Shown here piece after piece: positions 26,584 through 36,339 of a DNA stretch of 64,000 nucleotides. Each line of letters begins with the position of its first letter. Positions within the stretch are counted from its first letter, which is position 1. A model generated the notes under the pieces. That model did no database searches. It was not told the DNA's origin and worked only from the letters and a program-made list of their open reading frames with translations. Source of the stretch: Agrobacterium tumefaciens (GTDB lineage: Bacteria; Pseudomonadota; Alphaproteobacteria; Rhizobiales; Rhizobiaceae); the NCBI GenBank assembly GCA_017744915.1, contig JAGIAH010000009.1:372001-436000 (forward strand), in the 5' to 3' direction. The position numbers and the translations under genes are program-made.

Positions 26584-26945
26584 AGAAAAAAGTTCTCACC
26601 GTGGATGATTCCCGGACGATCAGGAACATGCTCCTGGTCACGCTCAACAATGCCGGTTTTGAAACCATTCAGGCCGAAGACGGCATCGAAGGCCTCGAAG
26701 TGCTGGAACAGAGCAATCCCGATGTCATCGTGACGGACATCAACATGCCCCGTCTCGACGGTTTCGGCTTCATCGAGGGCGTGCGGCGCAACGAGAAGTA
26801 CCGCGCGATCCCGATCCTCGTCCTGACGACCGAAAGTGATGCGGAAAAGAAGAACCGTGCCCGCCAGGCCGGTGCGACCGGCTGGATCGTCAAGCCGTTC
26901 GACCCCGCCAAACTCATCGATGCCATTGAACGCGTAACCGCCTGA
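26580..26945 (+). CDS. cheY1: CheY1 response regulator (phosphate sink)
   Basis: A 121-residue single receiver domain. The acidic pocket is Asp9/Asp10, the phosphoacceptor Asp53 is in VIVTDINMP, the Thr is in LVLTTESD and the Lys is in WIVKPF. The GTG start overlaps the cheS stop. In two-CheY rhizobial systems CheY1 drains phosphate from CheA and CheY2 rather than acting at the motor. Confidence 0.92.
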   Translation: MKKKVLTVDDSRTIRNMLLVTLNNAGFETIQAEDGIEGLEVLEQSNPDVIVTDINMPRLDGFGFIEGVRRNEKYRAIPILVLTTESDAEKKNRARQAGATGWIVKPFDPAKLIDAIERVTA

Positions 26946-26961
26946 TACGGGACATTTCACG

Positions 26962-29220
26962 ATGGATATGAACGAAATCAAGGAAATCTTTTTCCAGGAA
27001 TGCGAGGAGCAGCTCGCTGAACTGGAATCGGGGCTTCTTAAATTGAATGACGGCGACCGTGATCCGGAAACCGTCAACGCCGTTTTCCGTGCCGTTCATT
27101 CCATCAAGGGCGGGGCCGGTGCCTTCGGTCTCGATGATCTCGTGGCCTTCGCCCACGTTTTTGAAACGACCCTCGACTGCGTTCGCTCCAACAAGCTGGA
27201 GCCGACGCAGGATGTTCTCAAAGTCATGCTGCGCTCCGCCGATGTGCTGGCGGACCTGACCAATGCCGCAAGAGACGGCGGCAGCGTCGATGAAAGCCGC
27301 ACCCGTGGCCTCGTCAAGGAACTGGAAGCGTTGGCCAACGGCGAAGCCGTTCCGGCATCCGCGCCGGCTCCTGTCGCCGTGAAGGCGCCGGAACCCGTCA
27401 AGGCCAAGCCGACGGATGAAAGCGGCTTCGAGCCGATCCCGTTCTCCTTCTCGGATTTTGCCGACGAAACCACGCCATTGATGGAAGCGCCGTCCTTCCA
27501 GATCACGTTCAAGCCGCACGCGTCGCTTTATTCGAAAGGCAACGAGGCGGCCCTTCTCCTGCGCGATCTTTCGCGCATCGGCGAGATGAGCATCAATTGC
27601 GATACGTCGGAACTGCCTTCGCTCGACAAGCTCGATCCGGAAGCCTCCTATTTCTCCTGGACGGTTTCGATCAAGACCGACAAGGGCGAGGAAGGAATCC
27701 GCAGCGTCTTCGAATTCGCCGAATGGGATTGCGATCTCGAAATCACCCCGATTGTTTCGGATACTGCCGTGGAAGAAGAACTTCCGATGATCCCGGTTCC
27801 GTTCGATCTGTCTGCTCTCGATAACGGACCGGAAGAACAGCCCGCCGTCGAAGCAGCTATAGTGGAAGAACCCTTTGTTGCAGCAGCCGTCGAGGCGGCC
27901 GTCGCGACGACGCAGATCGCCCAGAGCGTCAATGCCGCCATTGAAAAGCGCGAGGCGGCGGCAGCGCCCGCAGCCGCGCAGGCAAATGCCAATGCGGCCG
28001 CCAATGCGAGCGCCGGCCAGACCATTCGCGTCGATCTCGATCGCGTCGACCGCCTGATCAACCTCGTCGGTGAGCTCGTCATCAATCAGGCAATGCTGTC
28101 GCAGAGTGTCATCGAAAACGATGCGAGCGGTACGTCTGCCGTCAATATGGGCCTCGACGAGCTGCAGCAGCTGACGCGCGAAATTCAGGACAGCGTCATG
28201 GCGATCCGCGCGCAGCCGGTGAAGCCGGTCTTCCAGCGCATGTCGCGTATCGTCCGCGAAGTCGCAGACATGATCGGCAAGCAGATTCGCCTCGTCACCG
28301 AAGGTGAGAACACCGAAGTCGACAAGACGGTCATCGACAAGCTGGCCGAACCGCTGACGCATATGATCCGCAATGCCGTCGACCACGGCATCGAAACGCC
28401 GGAAAAGCGCGAAGCCGCGGGCAAGAACCCGGAGGGCACGATCAAGCTTTCGGCCAAGCACCGTTCGGGCCGTATTCTGATCGAGCTTCAGGACGATGGC
28501 GCCGGCATCAACCGCGAGCGCGTACGCCAGAAGGCCATCGACAACGACCTGATCGCCGCCGATGCGAACCTGACCGATGAGGAGATCGATAACCTGATCT
28601 TCGCGCCGGGCTTCTCCACGGCGGACAAGATTTCCGACATTTCCGGCCGCGGCGTCGGCATGGATGTGGTCAAGCGCTCCATTCAGGCACTTGGCGGCCG
28701 CATCAGCATCTCCTCGCGTCCGGGCCTCGGCTCGACCTTCACCATGAGCCTGCCGCTGACGCTTGCCGTTCTCGACGGCATGGTGGTGACCGTTGCCGGC
28801 CAGACGCTGGTTGTCCCGTTGACGGCAATCGTCGAAACCCTGCAGCCGGAAGCGAAGAACATTCATTCCTTCGGCGCGAACCAGCGGCTGATCTCCATCC
28901 GCAATTCCTTCTGCCCGTTGGTCGATGTCGGTCGTGTCCTGAACTTCCGCCCGACCCAGGCCGATCCGGTGGAAGGTGTCGCCCTTCTGGTGGAATCGGA
29001 AGGCGGCGGCCAGCGTGCGCTGATGGTCGATGCCATCCAGGGCCAGCGTCAGGTCGTCATCAAATCGTTGGAAGCCAACTATACCCATGTTCAGGGCATT
29101 GCCGCCGCCACCATCCTCGGCGACGGGCGCGTCGCTCTCATTCTGGATGTCGATGCCATTGTCAGCGCCTCGCGCGGACAGCCCCTGAAGCAGGAAATGT
29201 CGCTTGCGGCGACAGGTTGA
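26962..29220 (+). CDS. cheA: CheA chemotaxis histidine kinase
   Basis: A 752-residue CheA. The Hpt domain has phospho-His46 in FRAVHSIKGGAG. A CheY-binding region follows (about 170-280), then an Ala/Pro linker (about 295-350), the dimerisation helices, an ATPase domain (HMIRNAVDHGIE near 465; GRGVGMDVVK near 565) and a C-terminal CheW-like domain (about 610-745). It receives receptor signals and phosphorylates CheY1, CheY2 and CheB. It begins 16 bp after cheY1. No cheW gene follows, unlike in Sinorhizobium. Confidence 0.95.
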   Translation: MDMNEIKEIFFQECEEQLAELESGLLKLNDGDRDPETVNAVFRAVHSIKGGAGAFGLDDLVAFAHVFETTLDCVRSNKLEPTQDVLKVMLRSADVLADLTNAARDGGSVDESRTRGLVKELEALANGEAVPASAPAPVAVKAPEPVKAKPTDESGFEPIPFSFSDFADETTPLMEAPSFQITFKPHASLYSKGNEAALLLRDLSRIGEMSINCDTSELPSLDKLDPEASYFSWTVSIKTDKGEEGIRSVFEFAEWDCDLEITPIVSDTAVEEELPMIPVPFDLSALDNGPEEQPAVEAAIVEEPFVAAAVEAAVATTQIAQSVNAAIEKREAAAAPAAAQANANAAANASAGQTIRVDLDRVDRLINLVGELVINQAMLSQSVIENDASGTSAVNMGLDELQQLTREIQDSVMAIRAQPVKPVFQRMSRIVREVADMIGKQIRLVTEGENTEVDKTVIDKLAEPLTHMIRNAVDHGIETPEKREAAGKNPEGTIKLSAKHRSGRILIELQDDGAGINRERVRQKAIDNDLIAADANLTDEEIDNLIFAPGFSTADKISDISGRGVGMDVVKRSIQALGGRISISSRPGLGSTFTMSLPLTLAVLDGMVVTVAGQTLVVPLTAIVETLQPEAKNIHSFGANQRLISIRNSFCPLVDVGRVLNFRPTQADPVEGVALLVESEGGGQRALMVDAIQGQRQVVIKSLEANYTHVQGIAAATILGDGRVALILDVDAIVSASRGQPLKQEMSLAATG

Positions 29221-29233
29221 AAGCGGATCATCC

Positions 29234-30142
29234 ATGGCAGCACTTAATTTCAGCGACCAGCGCCAGTCTCCCGACGAGGTTCTTGCCAGCGGTGAATATC
29301 CGCTGACGAGACGCGATCTCTCGGAAATCGCGGCGATGATCTATGCGGATGCGGGCATCTATCTCAACGACACCAAGGCGTCGCTGGTCTATTCCCGCCT
29401 GTCGAAGCATATCCGCAATCTCGGCCTTTCGGGCTTCCGCGAATATTGCGCATTGGTGTCCTCACCCGACGGTGCGCAGGCGCGGCGGGAAATGCTGTCG
29501 CACCTGACGACGAATTTCACGCGGTTCTTCCGCGAGAACCATCATTTCGAACATCTGCGTGACGAGGTCCTGCCGGGCCTCATCGCACGGGCAAAGAGCG
29601 GCGGGCGTGTCCGCATCTGGTCGGCCGCCTGTTCCGACGGGCAGGAACCCTATTCGATTGCGCTCACCGTGCTCGCCATGTTCCCGAATGCGGCCGATTA
29701 CGATTTCAAGATCCTGGCGACGGATATCGACCCGAAGATCCTGGCGCAGGCCCGTGCCGGCGTTTACGACGACAATGCGCTTGAAACCGTGTCTCCCACC
29801 ATGCGCAAGCAATGGTTCACGGAGGTCGATGCCGGCGGTCGCCGCAAGTTCCGCATTGACGACAAGGTCAAGCGCCTCATCACCTTCAACGAGCTGAACC
29901 TGATGACGCAATGGCCCTTCAAGGGCAATTTCGACGTCATTTTCTGCCGCAACGTCGTCATCTATTTCGATGAGCCGACGCAGATGCGCATCTGGTCGCG
30001 TTTCGCCGGGCTGCTGCCGGAAGGTGGACACCTCTATATCGGCCATTCCGAACGTGTGTCCGGTGATGCCAAGAACCTGTTCGACAATACGGGCATCACC
30101 ACCTACCGCTTCATTGGCCACGCATCCGGGAGGAAGGCATGA
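29234..30142 (+). CDS. cheR: CheR chemoreceptor methyltransferase
   Basis: A 302-residue SAM-dependent glutamate methyltransferase. The N-terminal helical domain (about 20-90) is followed by the methyltransferase fold with [16 protein letters not shown] as the SAM-binding loop, ATDIDPKIL and NVVIYF. The start ATG 29234 lies 14 bp after cheA. Overlaps cheB by 4 bp. It methylates receptors such as those encoded at both ends of this cluster. Confidence 0.95.
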   Translation: MAALNFSDQRQSPDEVLASGEYPLTRRDLSEIAAMIYADAGIYLNDTKASLVYSRLSKHIRNLGLSGFREYCALVSSPDGAQARREMLSHLTTNFTRFFRENHHFEHLRDEVLPGLIARAKSGGRVRIWSAACSDGQEPYSIALTVLAMFPNAADYDFKILATDIDPKILAQARAGVYDDNALETVSPTMRKQWFTEVDAGGRRKFRIDDKVKRLITFNELNLMTQWPFKGNFDVIFCRNVVIYFDEPTQMRIWSRFAGLLPEGGHLYIGHSERVSGDAKNLFDNTGITTYRFIGHASGRKA

Positions 30143-31194
30143 GCGCACTCGCACGGGTACTCGTCGTCGATGACAGCCCCACCATGCGCGGCCTGATTTC
30201 GGCTGTCCTCAAGGCTGATCCGGAGGTCGAGGTGGTCGGGCAGGCCGGCAACGCCATGGAAGCACGCGCCGCCATCAAGCAGCTCAATCCCGATGTCGTG
30301 ACGCTCGACATCGAGATGCCGGAGATGAACGGCCTCGAATTCCTCGAAAAGATCATGCGCCTGCGGCCCATGCCGGTGATCATGGTCTCGTCGCTCACCC
30401 ATCGCGGCGCGGATGCCTCGCTGGCCGCGCTTGAAATCGGCGCTTTCGACTGTGTCGGCAAGCCGGCGCCGGGAGATGCGCGCCCCTTTGGCGACCTGGC
30501 CGACAAGGTGAAGGCCGCCGCTCGCTCGCAACACGCCGCATACCGCGCAGCCCGGCCGGAAGCCGCTGCCGCGCCGCAGCCGGTTCCGATGAGCGAATAT
30601 CGGGCAGGCCGTAAGGTCGTGGCCATCGGCTCCTCCACGGGCGGCGTCGAAGCACTGATCGCGGTACTGCAGAAGTTCCCCGCCAATTGTCCGCCGACCG
30701 TCATCACACAGCATATGCCGCCGACCTTCACCAAGAGCTTTGCCGAGCGGCTGAACCGCATCTGCGCTCCCGTGGTGGAAGAGGCGACGGACGGCGCGCG
30801 CCTGCAGACCGGCAAGATCTACCTCGCGCCGGGCGGTGAGCGTCATCTGCAGATTGCCAACCGGTCCGCACCCTGCTGCCGGCTTCTGGATCGTGATCCC
30901 GTCAATGGCCATCGCCCCTCGGTCGATGTGCTGTTCGATTCGGTGGCCGAGCTTGCCGGACGCAATGCCGTTGGCGTCATTCTCACCGGCATGGGCCGCG
31001 ATGGCGCGGCCGGGCTCTTGAAAATGCGCCATGCCGGTGCCCGCACCGTCGGCCAGAACGAAAAAACATGTGTCGTCTATGGCATGCCTCGCGTGGCCTA
31101 TGAGCTGGGCGCGGTCGAACAGCAATTGCCCCTGGCCTCCATCGGCGAAGAAATCCTGAAACTAACCACTGCCCGCAAAGAAGGTGCTGACTAA
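30139..31194 (+). CDS. cheB: CheB receptor methylesterase/deamidase
   Basis: A 351-residue protein: receiver domain (Asp11/Asp12; phospho-Asp57 in VTLDIEMP), linker of about 30 residues rich in Ala/Arg, and a C-terminal esterase with the Ser-His-Asp triad in IGSSTGG, ITQHMPP and GMGRDGAAG. Its demethylation is activated by CheA phosphorylation. Overlaps cheY2 by one base. Confidence 0.95.
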   Translation: MSALARVLVVDDSPTMRGLISAVLKADPEVEVVGQAGNAMEARAAIKQLNPDVVTLDIEMPEMNGLEFLEKIMRLRPMPVIMVSSLTHRGADASLAALEIGAFDCVGKPAPGDARPFGDLADKVKAAARSQHAAYRAARPEAAAAPQPVPMSEYRAGRKVVAIGSSTGGVEALIAVLQKFPANCPPTVITQHMPPTFTKSFAERLNRICAPVVEEATDGARLQTGKIYLAPGGERHLQIANRSAPCCRLLDRDPVNGHRPSVDVLFDSVAELAGRNAVGVILTGMGRDGAAGLLKMRHAGARTVGQNEKTCVVYGMPRVAYELGAVEQQLPLASIGEEILKLTTARKEGAD

Positions 31195-31583
31195 TGTCTC
31201 TCGCAGAAAAGATCAAAGTTCTGATCGTTGACGATCAGGTGACCAGCCGGCTGCTCCTCAGCGATGCGCTGACACAGCTCGGCTTCAAGCAGATCACCGC
31301 CGCCGGCGACGGCGAGCAGGGAATGAAGATCATGGAGCAGCAGCCCCATCATCTCGTCATCTCCGACTTCAACATGCCGAAGATGGACGGTCTCGGTTTC
31401 CTGCACGCCGTGCGGGCGAACCCGACCACCAAGAAGGCCGCCTTCATCATCCTCACCGCGCAGGGCGACCGCGCGCTGGTGCAGAAGGCCGCCCAGCTCG
31501 GCGCCAACAACGTGCTGGCCAAGCCCTTCACCATCGACAAGATGCGCGCGGCCATCGAAGCGGTTTTCGGATCGCTGAAATGA
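31194..31583 (+). CDS. cheY2: CheY2 response regulator (motor-acting)
   Basis: A 129-residue receiver with Asp13/Asp14, phospho-Asp58 in VISDFNMP, Thr in IILTAQGD and Lys in VLAKPF. In rhizobial systems CheY2 is the output regulator that binds FliM and slows the unidirectional motor. Overlaps cheD by 4 bp. Confidence 0.92.
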   Translation: MSLAEKIKVLIVDDQVTSRLLLSDALTQLGFKQITAAGDGEQGMKIMEQQPHHLVISDFNMPKMDGLGFLHAVRANPTTKKAAFIILTAQGDRALVQKAAQLGANNVLAKPFTIDKMRAAIEAVFGSLK

Positions 31584-32125
31584 TTGAAGCTGCGGCCAAG
31601 CGCGTACATATCATTCAGGGCGAGTATAAGGTCGTTGGTGATCCCGATGTGGTTCTGACGACGATACTCGGTTCGTGCGTGGCCGCCTGTCTGCGAGACC
31701 CCGTTGCCGGCCTGGGAGGGATGAACCACTTCCTCTTGCCGGGAACGGGCAATGTGACCGGCGGAGATGCGACGCGTTACGGCGTGCATCTCATGGAACT
31801 CCTGATCAACGGCCTCTTGAAACAGGGGGCGCGGCGCGACCGGCTGGAAGCCAAGATTTTCGGCGGTGCGAAGACGATTGCGAGCTTTTCCAATGTCGGT
31901 GAGCAGAATGCCATCTTCGCCATGAAGTTTCTGAAGGACGAAGGCATTCCGGTCATAAGTTCCTCCACGGGCGGGGAACACGGCCGCAAGATCGAATTCT
32001 GGCCGGTCTCGGGCCGTGCGCGTCAGCATCCGCTCAGCGGCGCGGAAACCCAGAAGACGGTCGCCATGGAAACACGTCCGGTGCCGGCTCCCAAACCCGT
32101 CGCCAGCGATATCGAATTTTTCTAG
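31580..32125 (+). CDS. cheD: CheD receptor glutamine deamidase
   Basis: A 181-residue CheD with catalytic Cys33 in ILGSCVAAC and His50 in [10 protein letters not shown], and Thr in the C-terminal half. It deamidates receptor glutamines and may act with CheB. Located as in other rhizobial che operons, before cheT. Confidence 0.92.
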   Translation: MIEAAAKRVHIIQGEYKVVGDPDVVLTTILGSCVAACLRDPVAGLGGMNHFLLPGTGNVTGGDATRYGVHLMELLINGLLKQGARRDRLEAKIFGGAKTIASFSNVGEQNAIFAMKFLKDEGIPVISSSTGGEHGRKIEFWPVSGRARQHPLSGAETQKTVAMETRPVPAPKPVASDIEFF

Positions 32126-32139
32126 TCACGGAGTTTCCA

Positions 32140-32523
32140 ATGCAGCTTGCAGAGCACACCGCCACCACTCCGTTCGAAGAAGCCCTGCCGGATGTTCTGA
32201 TGCGGGTGGTATCGGAACTGCACGATGTCGCCTATCTCATCGAACGCATCGAGCCGCAGCTGCTCGAAGTGACCAGCGGTCAATTGTCGAGCGAAGGCGT
32301 CAAGCTGTTGCAGGGCATCGACCTCGCCGTCCAGAAAACCCGCGGCCTTGCCGAATTCATCGACACCATCACCGGTTCCATCCCCGCGGACTGGTTCGTG
32401 GATGTCTCCACCGCGCTCAGCCTCGTCAAGCTTGCGGAAATGCAGAAGGCGCTCGGCGCGGCCTTCCGCCATGGCCATTCCCAGCCGCTCGACAAGGCTT
32501 CCGGCGACTTCGACCTGTTCTAG
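32140..32523 (+). CDS. cheT: CheT, last gene of the che operon (orf10)
   Basis: A 127-residue, mostly helical soluble protein ending SGDFDLF. It sits at the position of orf10/cheT in rhizobial che operons, 14 bp after cheD. The DFDLF tail resembles the DxxLF peptide by which some proteins dock to chemotaxis adaptors or phosphatases; that is inference. The helical core may relate it to CheZ-like phosphatases, but no Asp/Gln active-site motif is clear. Confidence 0.75.
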   Translation: MQLAEHTATTPFEEALPDVLMRVVSELHDVAYLIERIEPQLLEVTSGQLSSEGVKLLQGIDLAVQKTRGLAEFIDTITGSIPADWFVDVSTALSLVKLAEMQKALGAAFRHGHSQPLDKASGDFDLF

Positions 32524-32653
32524 ACCGCATTTCCGCCGATGTTCCTTTCCTTCGCGGGATGCGGAGGAAGGCAACGCTCGCGCAAGCTTCGCACCCTATT
32601 GTCACGACGGGGCCAAAAGGTCTCGGACTCTATGAATGACGGTGCGGAACAGA

Positions 32654-34336
32654 ATGAATCTGTTAAATCAAATCCCTCAGGTCTTGAAGAATGTCGCGTC
32701 TCTGGGCCAGACACGGCTGCTGATGCTGGGCGGCGTGGGCGTTCTGTCCATGGCCATTATCCTCGCAGCAGCGCTTTATGTGAACCGTCCTGCTTACGAG
32801 ACCCTCTATGTGGGTCTTGAAAAAAGCGACCTCAACAAGATCAGCATTGCGCTCGCCGAATCGGGTCTGGACTTTCAGGTGGGGACCGATGGTTCCAGCC
32901 TTCAGGTTCCCGTTGGCCTCACCAGCAAGGCGCGGCTGCTTCTGGCCGAACGTGGCTTGCCCGACAGCGCCAATGCCGGTTATGAACTTTTCGACAATGT
33001 CGGTTCGCTTGGCCTGACCTCCTTCATGCAGGAAGTGACGCGCGTTCGCGCCCTCGAGGGTGAGATCGGCCGCTCCATCCAGCAGATCGACGGGATTGCG
33101 GCCGCACGTGTCCATATCGTCATGCCGGATGTCGGTAATTTCCGCCGCGGCGAACAGAAGCCCACCGCATCGGTCATGATCCGCGCGAGCGCATCCGCCG
33201 GCCGCAAGGCCTCCGCCTCCATTCGTCACCTTGTTGCCTCGGCCGTTCCCGGCCTCGAAGTCGATGACGTGACGCTGCTCGATTCGACCGGCCAGCTTCT
33301 GGCTTCCGGTGACGACGTCACCAATGCGGCAATGAACCGTTCGCTGACGCTGGCGCAGAACGTTCAGCAGGAAATCGAAACCAATATCGACAAGGCGCTG
33401 GCACCTTTCCTCGGCATGGACAATTTCCGCTCCAGCGTGACGGCGCAGATCAATACCGACAGCCGCCAGATCCAGGAAACCGTCTATGATCCGGAATCGC
33501 GTGTGGAGCGTTCCGTTCGCACGGTGAAGGAAGACCAGAAATCCCAGGAAACGCAGCCCGACACGGCCGCGACGGTGGAGCAGAACGTGCCGCAGGCCGC
33601 GCCTCAGGGCGGCGGTGGCGGTCCGCAGTCTTCCGACCAGTCGGCCAAGAAGGAAGAGCAGACCAACTACGAGATCAATTCCAAGACGGTCGCCACGGTC
33701 AAGAACGGCTATACCGTCGAGAAGATCTCGGTTGCCGTGGTCGTCAACAAGGGTCGCATTGCCAAGATGGTCGGCGAACCCGCCGATCAGGCCAAGGTCG
33801 ATGCCTATCTCGCGGAAATGCAGAAGATCGTCACCTCGGCGGCGGGCATTTCTTCCGATCGCGGCGACATGGTCACGCTGACGGCGATGGACTTCCTGGA
33901 AACGCAGCTGCTTGACGAGGCTGCCAGCGGACCGGGCATCATGGAAGTGCTGAGCCGCAATTCGGCAGGCATCATCAACTCGCTCGCCTTCGTCGCTGTT
34001 GCCTTCCTCGTCGTCTGGCTCGGTGTACGTCCTCTGGTTCGCACGGTTACCGGCAATGGCGCGGCTGCGGGTCAGCTCAGCCAGGAAGCCGCCGGTCTGG
34101 AATTGCCGGACTTCTCTCCCGGCATGGATGCGGGCGCGGGCGGTCTCATGGAAGGTTTCGGGGCGGACTTCGGCTTCGACAGCACCGACGATCTTCTGGC
34201 GGGCGGCGACAGCGAGGGCACATTCAACCGCCGGGTTCGCGAAGGACCGGAACGCAGGCTCTCCCGCATGGTGGAAATCAGCGAGGAGCGAGCCGCCAAG
34301 ATCCTGCGCAAATGGGCGATCGAAAAAGCAGCATAA
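32654..34336 (+). CDS. fliF: FliF flagellar MS-ring protein
   Basis: A 560-residue protein with two membrane segments (about 25-46 and 440-462). The large periplasmic ring-building domains lie between them (YETLYVGLEKSD; RVHIVMPDVGNF). A cytoplasmic C-terminal tail rich in Asp/Gly ends with a FliG-binding helix (ERAAKILRKWAIE). The ATG at 32654 is preferred because GCGGA precedes it and the N-terminus fits the family; an in-frame ATG 18 bp upstream has no ribosome site. It lies 130 bp after the che operon and has its own terminator. Confidence 0.93.
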   Translation: MNLLNQIPQVLKNVASLGQTRLLMLGGVGVLSMAIILAAALYVNRPAYETLYVGLEKSDLNKISIALAESGLDFQVGTDGSSLQVPVGLTSKARLLLAERGLPDSANAGYELFDNVGSLGLTSFMQEVTRVRALEGEIGRSIQQIDGIAAARVHIVMPDVGNFRRGEQKPTASVMIRASASAGRKASASIRHLVASAVPGLEVDDVTLLDSTGQLLASGDDVTNAAMNRSLTLAQNVQQEIETNIDKALAPFLGMDNFRSSVTAQINTDSRQIQETVYDPESRVERSVRTVKEDQKSQETQPDTAATVEQNVPQAAPQGGGGGPQSSDQSAKKEEQTNYEINSKTVATVKNGYTVEKISVAVVVNKGRIAKMVGEPADQAKVDAYLAEMQKIVTSAAGISSDRGDMVTLTAMDFLETQLLDEAASGPGIMEVLSRNSAGIINSLAFVAVAFLVVWLGVRPLVRTVTGNGAAAGQLSQEAAGLELPDFSPGMDAGAGGLMEGFGADFGFDSTDDLLAGGDSEGTFNRRVREGPERRLSRMVEISEERAAKILRKWAIEKAA

Positions 34337-34340
34337 TGAC

Positions 34341-34370
34341 AAAAAGGCCGGTTTTACCCGGCCTTTTTTG
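34341..34370 (+). terminator. Rho-independent terminator of fliF
   Basis: An 11-bp stem (34341-34351 AAAAAGGCCGG, 34358-34368 CCGGCCTTTTT) with a 6-nt loop and a T tract, 4 bp past the fliF stop. Confidence 0.92.
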
Positions 34371-34706
34371 TGTTTTTGGGGTTTTTGCTATGCTTGGCGG
34401 GCACATCGTGGCAATCTCGTTTCGGGACAGTGTTTACAAAAAATTCAGCAACGATACAGTTTGCTGGGAATTGGCTGAGAATGCCGTTTATGGATTGAAC
34501 AGCTTTTCAGTATGTTTTTTTAGCAATAGACGAACAAGGAAATACGTGGAAAGGCTGTTGTCAGGTAATGGCAAATTCCGGTCGGTTCCATAAAATGAAA
34601 TGATTCGGTCTCCGGGGGCGCGCCATCCCATTTTGGTAAGCTTCTTGAATGGAATGATTCCATCCCGATGTATAATCTCCCGCTGGGAGCAAGAGGGCGT
34701 AGGCGA
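34371..34706 (+). promoter_or_regulatory. visNR promoter region with operator-like palindrome
   Basis: This 336-bp gap is AT-rich from 34380 to 34600. Near its end a perfect TATAAT (34671-34676) follows a 13-bp palindrome, TGGAAT-G-ATTCCA (34650-34662). TTGAAT at 34645 is a poor -35 (20-bp spacer). If TATAAT is the -10, transcription starts near 34683 and VisN must start downstream of that, at TTG 34707 or ATG 34749. The palindrome would sit over the promoter core and could bind a repressor or activator. Confidence 0.45.
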
Positions 34707-35438
34707 TTGAAAGTCGATGTTGATATCCGCAGGCTATCTGCCAAGCCTATGGAGGGCATGGGTAAGCCCTTGCCGCGCGATCAGCTTGCCAAAAACGTCG
34801 CAGCCACGGCTGCTGCCGGTAACGTTGCAGGCGCACTGGATCTGCTCGTAACCTATGCCGGCGCCTCGCATTATCTGCTGGCGCGGGACGATCTTCTCGA
34901 AGAAACCGGGCTGAAATTCATCGTCACATCCGACTGGCCTTTCGATCTGGTCCGCAGGCTTGGCATTGAACTCGCCAACAGCCAGAACCGGTCGAGCGAA
35001 ATGGAGAAATGCCTCTCGCTCCTGCAGCCGCGATTGCTTTTCCTTCCGGACGATGTTTCGGTGCCCTACGGCATCGACAGGCAATATTCGGCGCTCTCCT
35101 TCTGCGTGGGCCGTATCCGTCTTTCCCTTCTGCTGCTGTTTCCGGAAGAGGCGGTTCCTTCACCGGAGCGCCTGCGTGAAATCGCCCTGCTGACGGGTTA
35201 TTGCGTCAGCTTCGGCATTGCCAGCGAAGCAAAGGCCGTGCGCGATATCGATCTCACCGAGCGCGAACTCGAGTGCCTGTTCTGGATCGCGGAAGGCAAG
35301 ACAAGCGATGAAATTGCGATGATCCTTGGCATTTCGCGCAATACGATCAATAATTACATCACAAGCGTGATGCGTAAAACCGCCACAAAAACCCGCTCGG
35401 AGGCAATTGCCTACGCCGTGCGCAACAACCTCGTATAA
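34707..35438 (+). CDS. visN: VisN, LuxR-type master regulator of motility
   Basis: A protein of about 243 residues if it starts at TTG 34707; an ATG at 34668 would add 13 residues but has no ribosome site and overlaps a consensus -10. The N-terminal ~165 residues form the ligand/partner-binding region. The last 60 hold a LuxR helix-turn-helix (LTERELECLFWIAEGKTSDE, then GISRNTINNYI). VisN forms a heterodimer with VisR, the top of the rhizobial flagellar hierarchy (class I), and activates rem. It overlaps visR by one base. Confidence 0.9.
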   Translation: MKVDVDIRRLSAKPMEGMGKPLPRDQLAKNVAATAAAGNVAGALDLLVTYAGASHYLLARDDLLEETGLKFIVTSDWPFDLVRRLGIELANSQNRSSEMEKCLSLLQPRLLFLPDDVSVPYGIDRQYSALSFCVGRIRLSLLLLFPEEAVPSPERLREIALLTGYCVSFGIASEAKAVRDIDLTERELECLFWIAEGKTSDEIAMILGISRNTINNYITSVMRKTATKTRSEAIAYAVRNNLV

Positions 35439-36193
35439 TGGTCGGACGGATGGTACAGACGAAAGACAATGAGGGTTCAGGTCAAACGGGCATGTTTTAC
35501 CGCAGCCCTGTCGTGACGAGCCGGTCGGACCTGTTTCCGAAGCTCGTTGCCATGCAGAAGCTGGTCGGCGCGCGCAATTTCGTGGTGACGAAGGCGGCCG
35601 CTTCCGGTTTCCCGAACAAGAAGAAGCTGACCTGCGAGCTGGAAAACTGGGGCATGAACGCCGCCGAGCAGAGTGCGCAGTTCATCCGCGCCGTCGGCGA
35701 CATTCTTCTCGATCATATCGAGACATCGCTCCTGCCGGTCATCTGGCGCAACAAGAATGCCGGCGGCTTTGCCGATCTTCCCGATGTGCCCGCACTCCTG
35801 CGCCGCATCGAGAACGACACGTTGCCCTATGCGGGGCTGGCGCTGCCAGTGCGGCTCGGCACCATCGGCAATGGCTACATCGTTTTCTGCGGCACCAACC
35901 TCGTTCTCGACAATGAGGTGGTGATTGAACAGCACATCAAATGCTGCGAGATCATGGTGGACATGCTGGCGCTCGACGAACGCAAGGCGGCACCTTCGGA
36001 AGCCCTGAGCGAGAGGGAAATCGCCTGCCTGCAACTGGCGGGAGATGGCCGCATCAGCGAAGAGATCGCGGTGAAGCTCGGGCTTTCGGTGCACACCGTC
36101 AATGCCTATCTCGGCTCGGCGACGATCAAGCTCGATTCCGTCAATCGCATCCAGGCGATCGCCAAGGCTATCCGGCTCGGTTACATCCATTAA
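35438..36193 (+). CDS. visR: VisR, LuxR-type master regulator of motility
   Basis: A 251-residue partner of VisN with the same layout: N-terminal ligand-like domain (about 20-175) and C-terminal LuxR HTH (LSEREIACLQLAGDGRISEE, then GLSVHTVNAYL). The start overlaps the visN stop (TAATG). The short ATG alternative at 35450 would remove four residues. The pair controls all later motility genes in the cluster. Confidence 0.92.
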   Translation: MVGRMVQTKDNEGSGQTGMFYRSPVVTSRSDLFPKLVAMQKLVGARNFVVTKAAASGFPNKKKLTCELENWGMNAAEQSAQFIRAVGDILLDHIETSLLPVIWRNKNAGGFADLPDVPALLRRIENDTLPYAGLALPVRLGTIGNGYIVFCGTNLVLDNEVVIEQHIKCCEIMVDMLALDERKAAPSEALSEREIACLQLAGDGRISEEIAVKLGLSVHTVNAYLGSATIKLDSVNRIQAIAKAIRLGYIH

Positions 36194-36339
36194 TGGTGGA
36201 CGGGGTTCTCCCGTCCCCTTAATCCGGTCAAACGCCAGCTGGGCTTTGCACTCCCCTAAAAGGCGCCATCGGCACTTCGCGTTTTTTTAACAGTTGCCAA
36301 CTAGAACTTTTTATAAGTTTGGCTTTGGGGAACTGTTTC

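Noticed and set aside
26914..29235. Long open frame antisense to cheA
   Set aside because: A shadow of cheA in GC-rich DNA; its Arg/Asp/Gly-rich composition is typical of antisense frames.
32636..32653. Upstream ATG for fliF
   Set aside because: No ribosome site, and it would add six residues not expected in FliF; the ATG at 32654 has GCGGA upstream.
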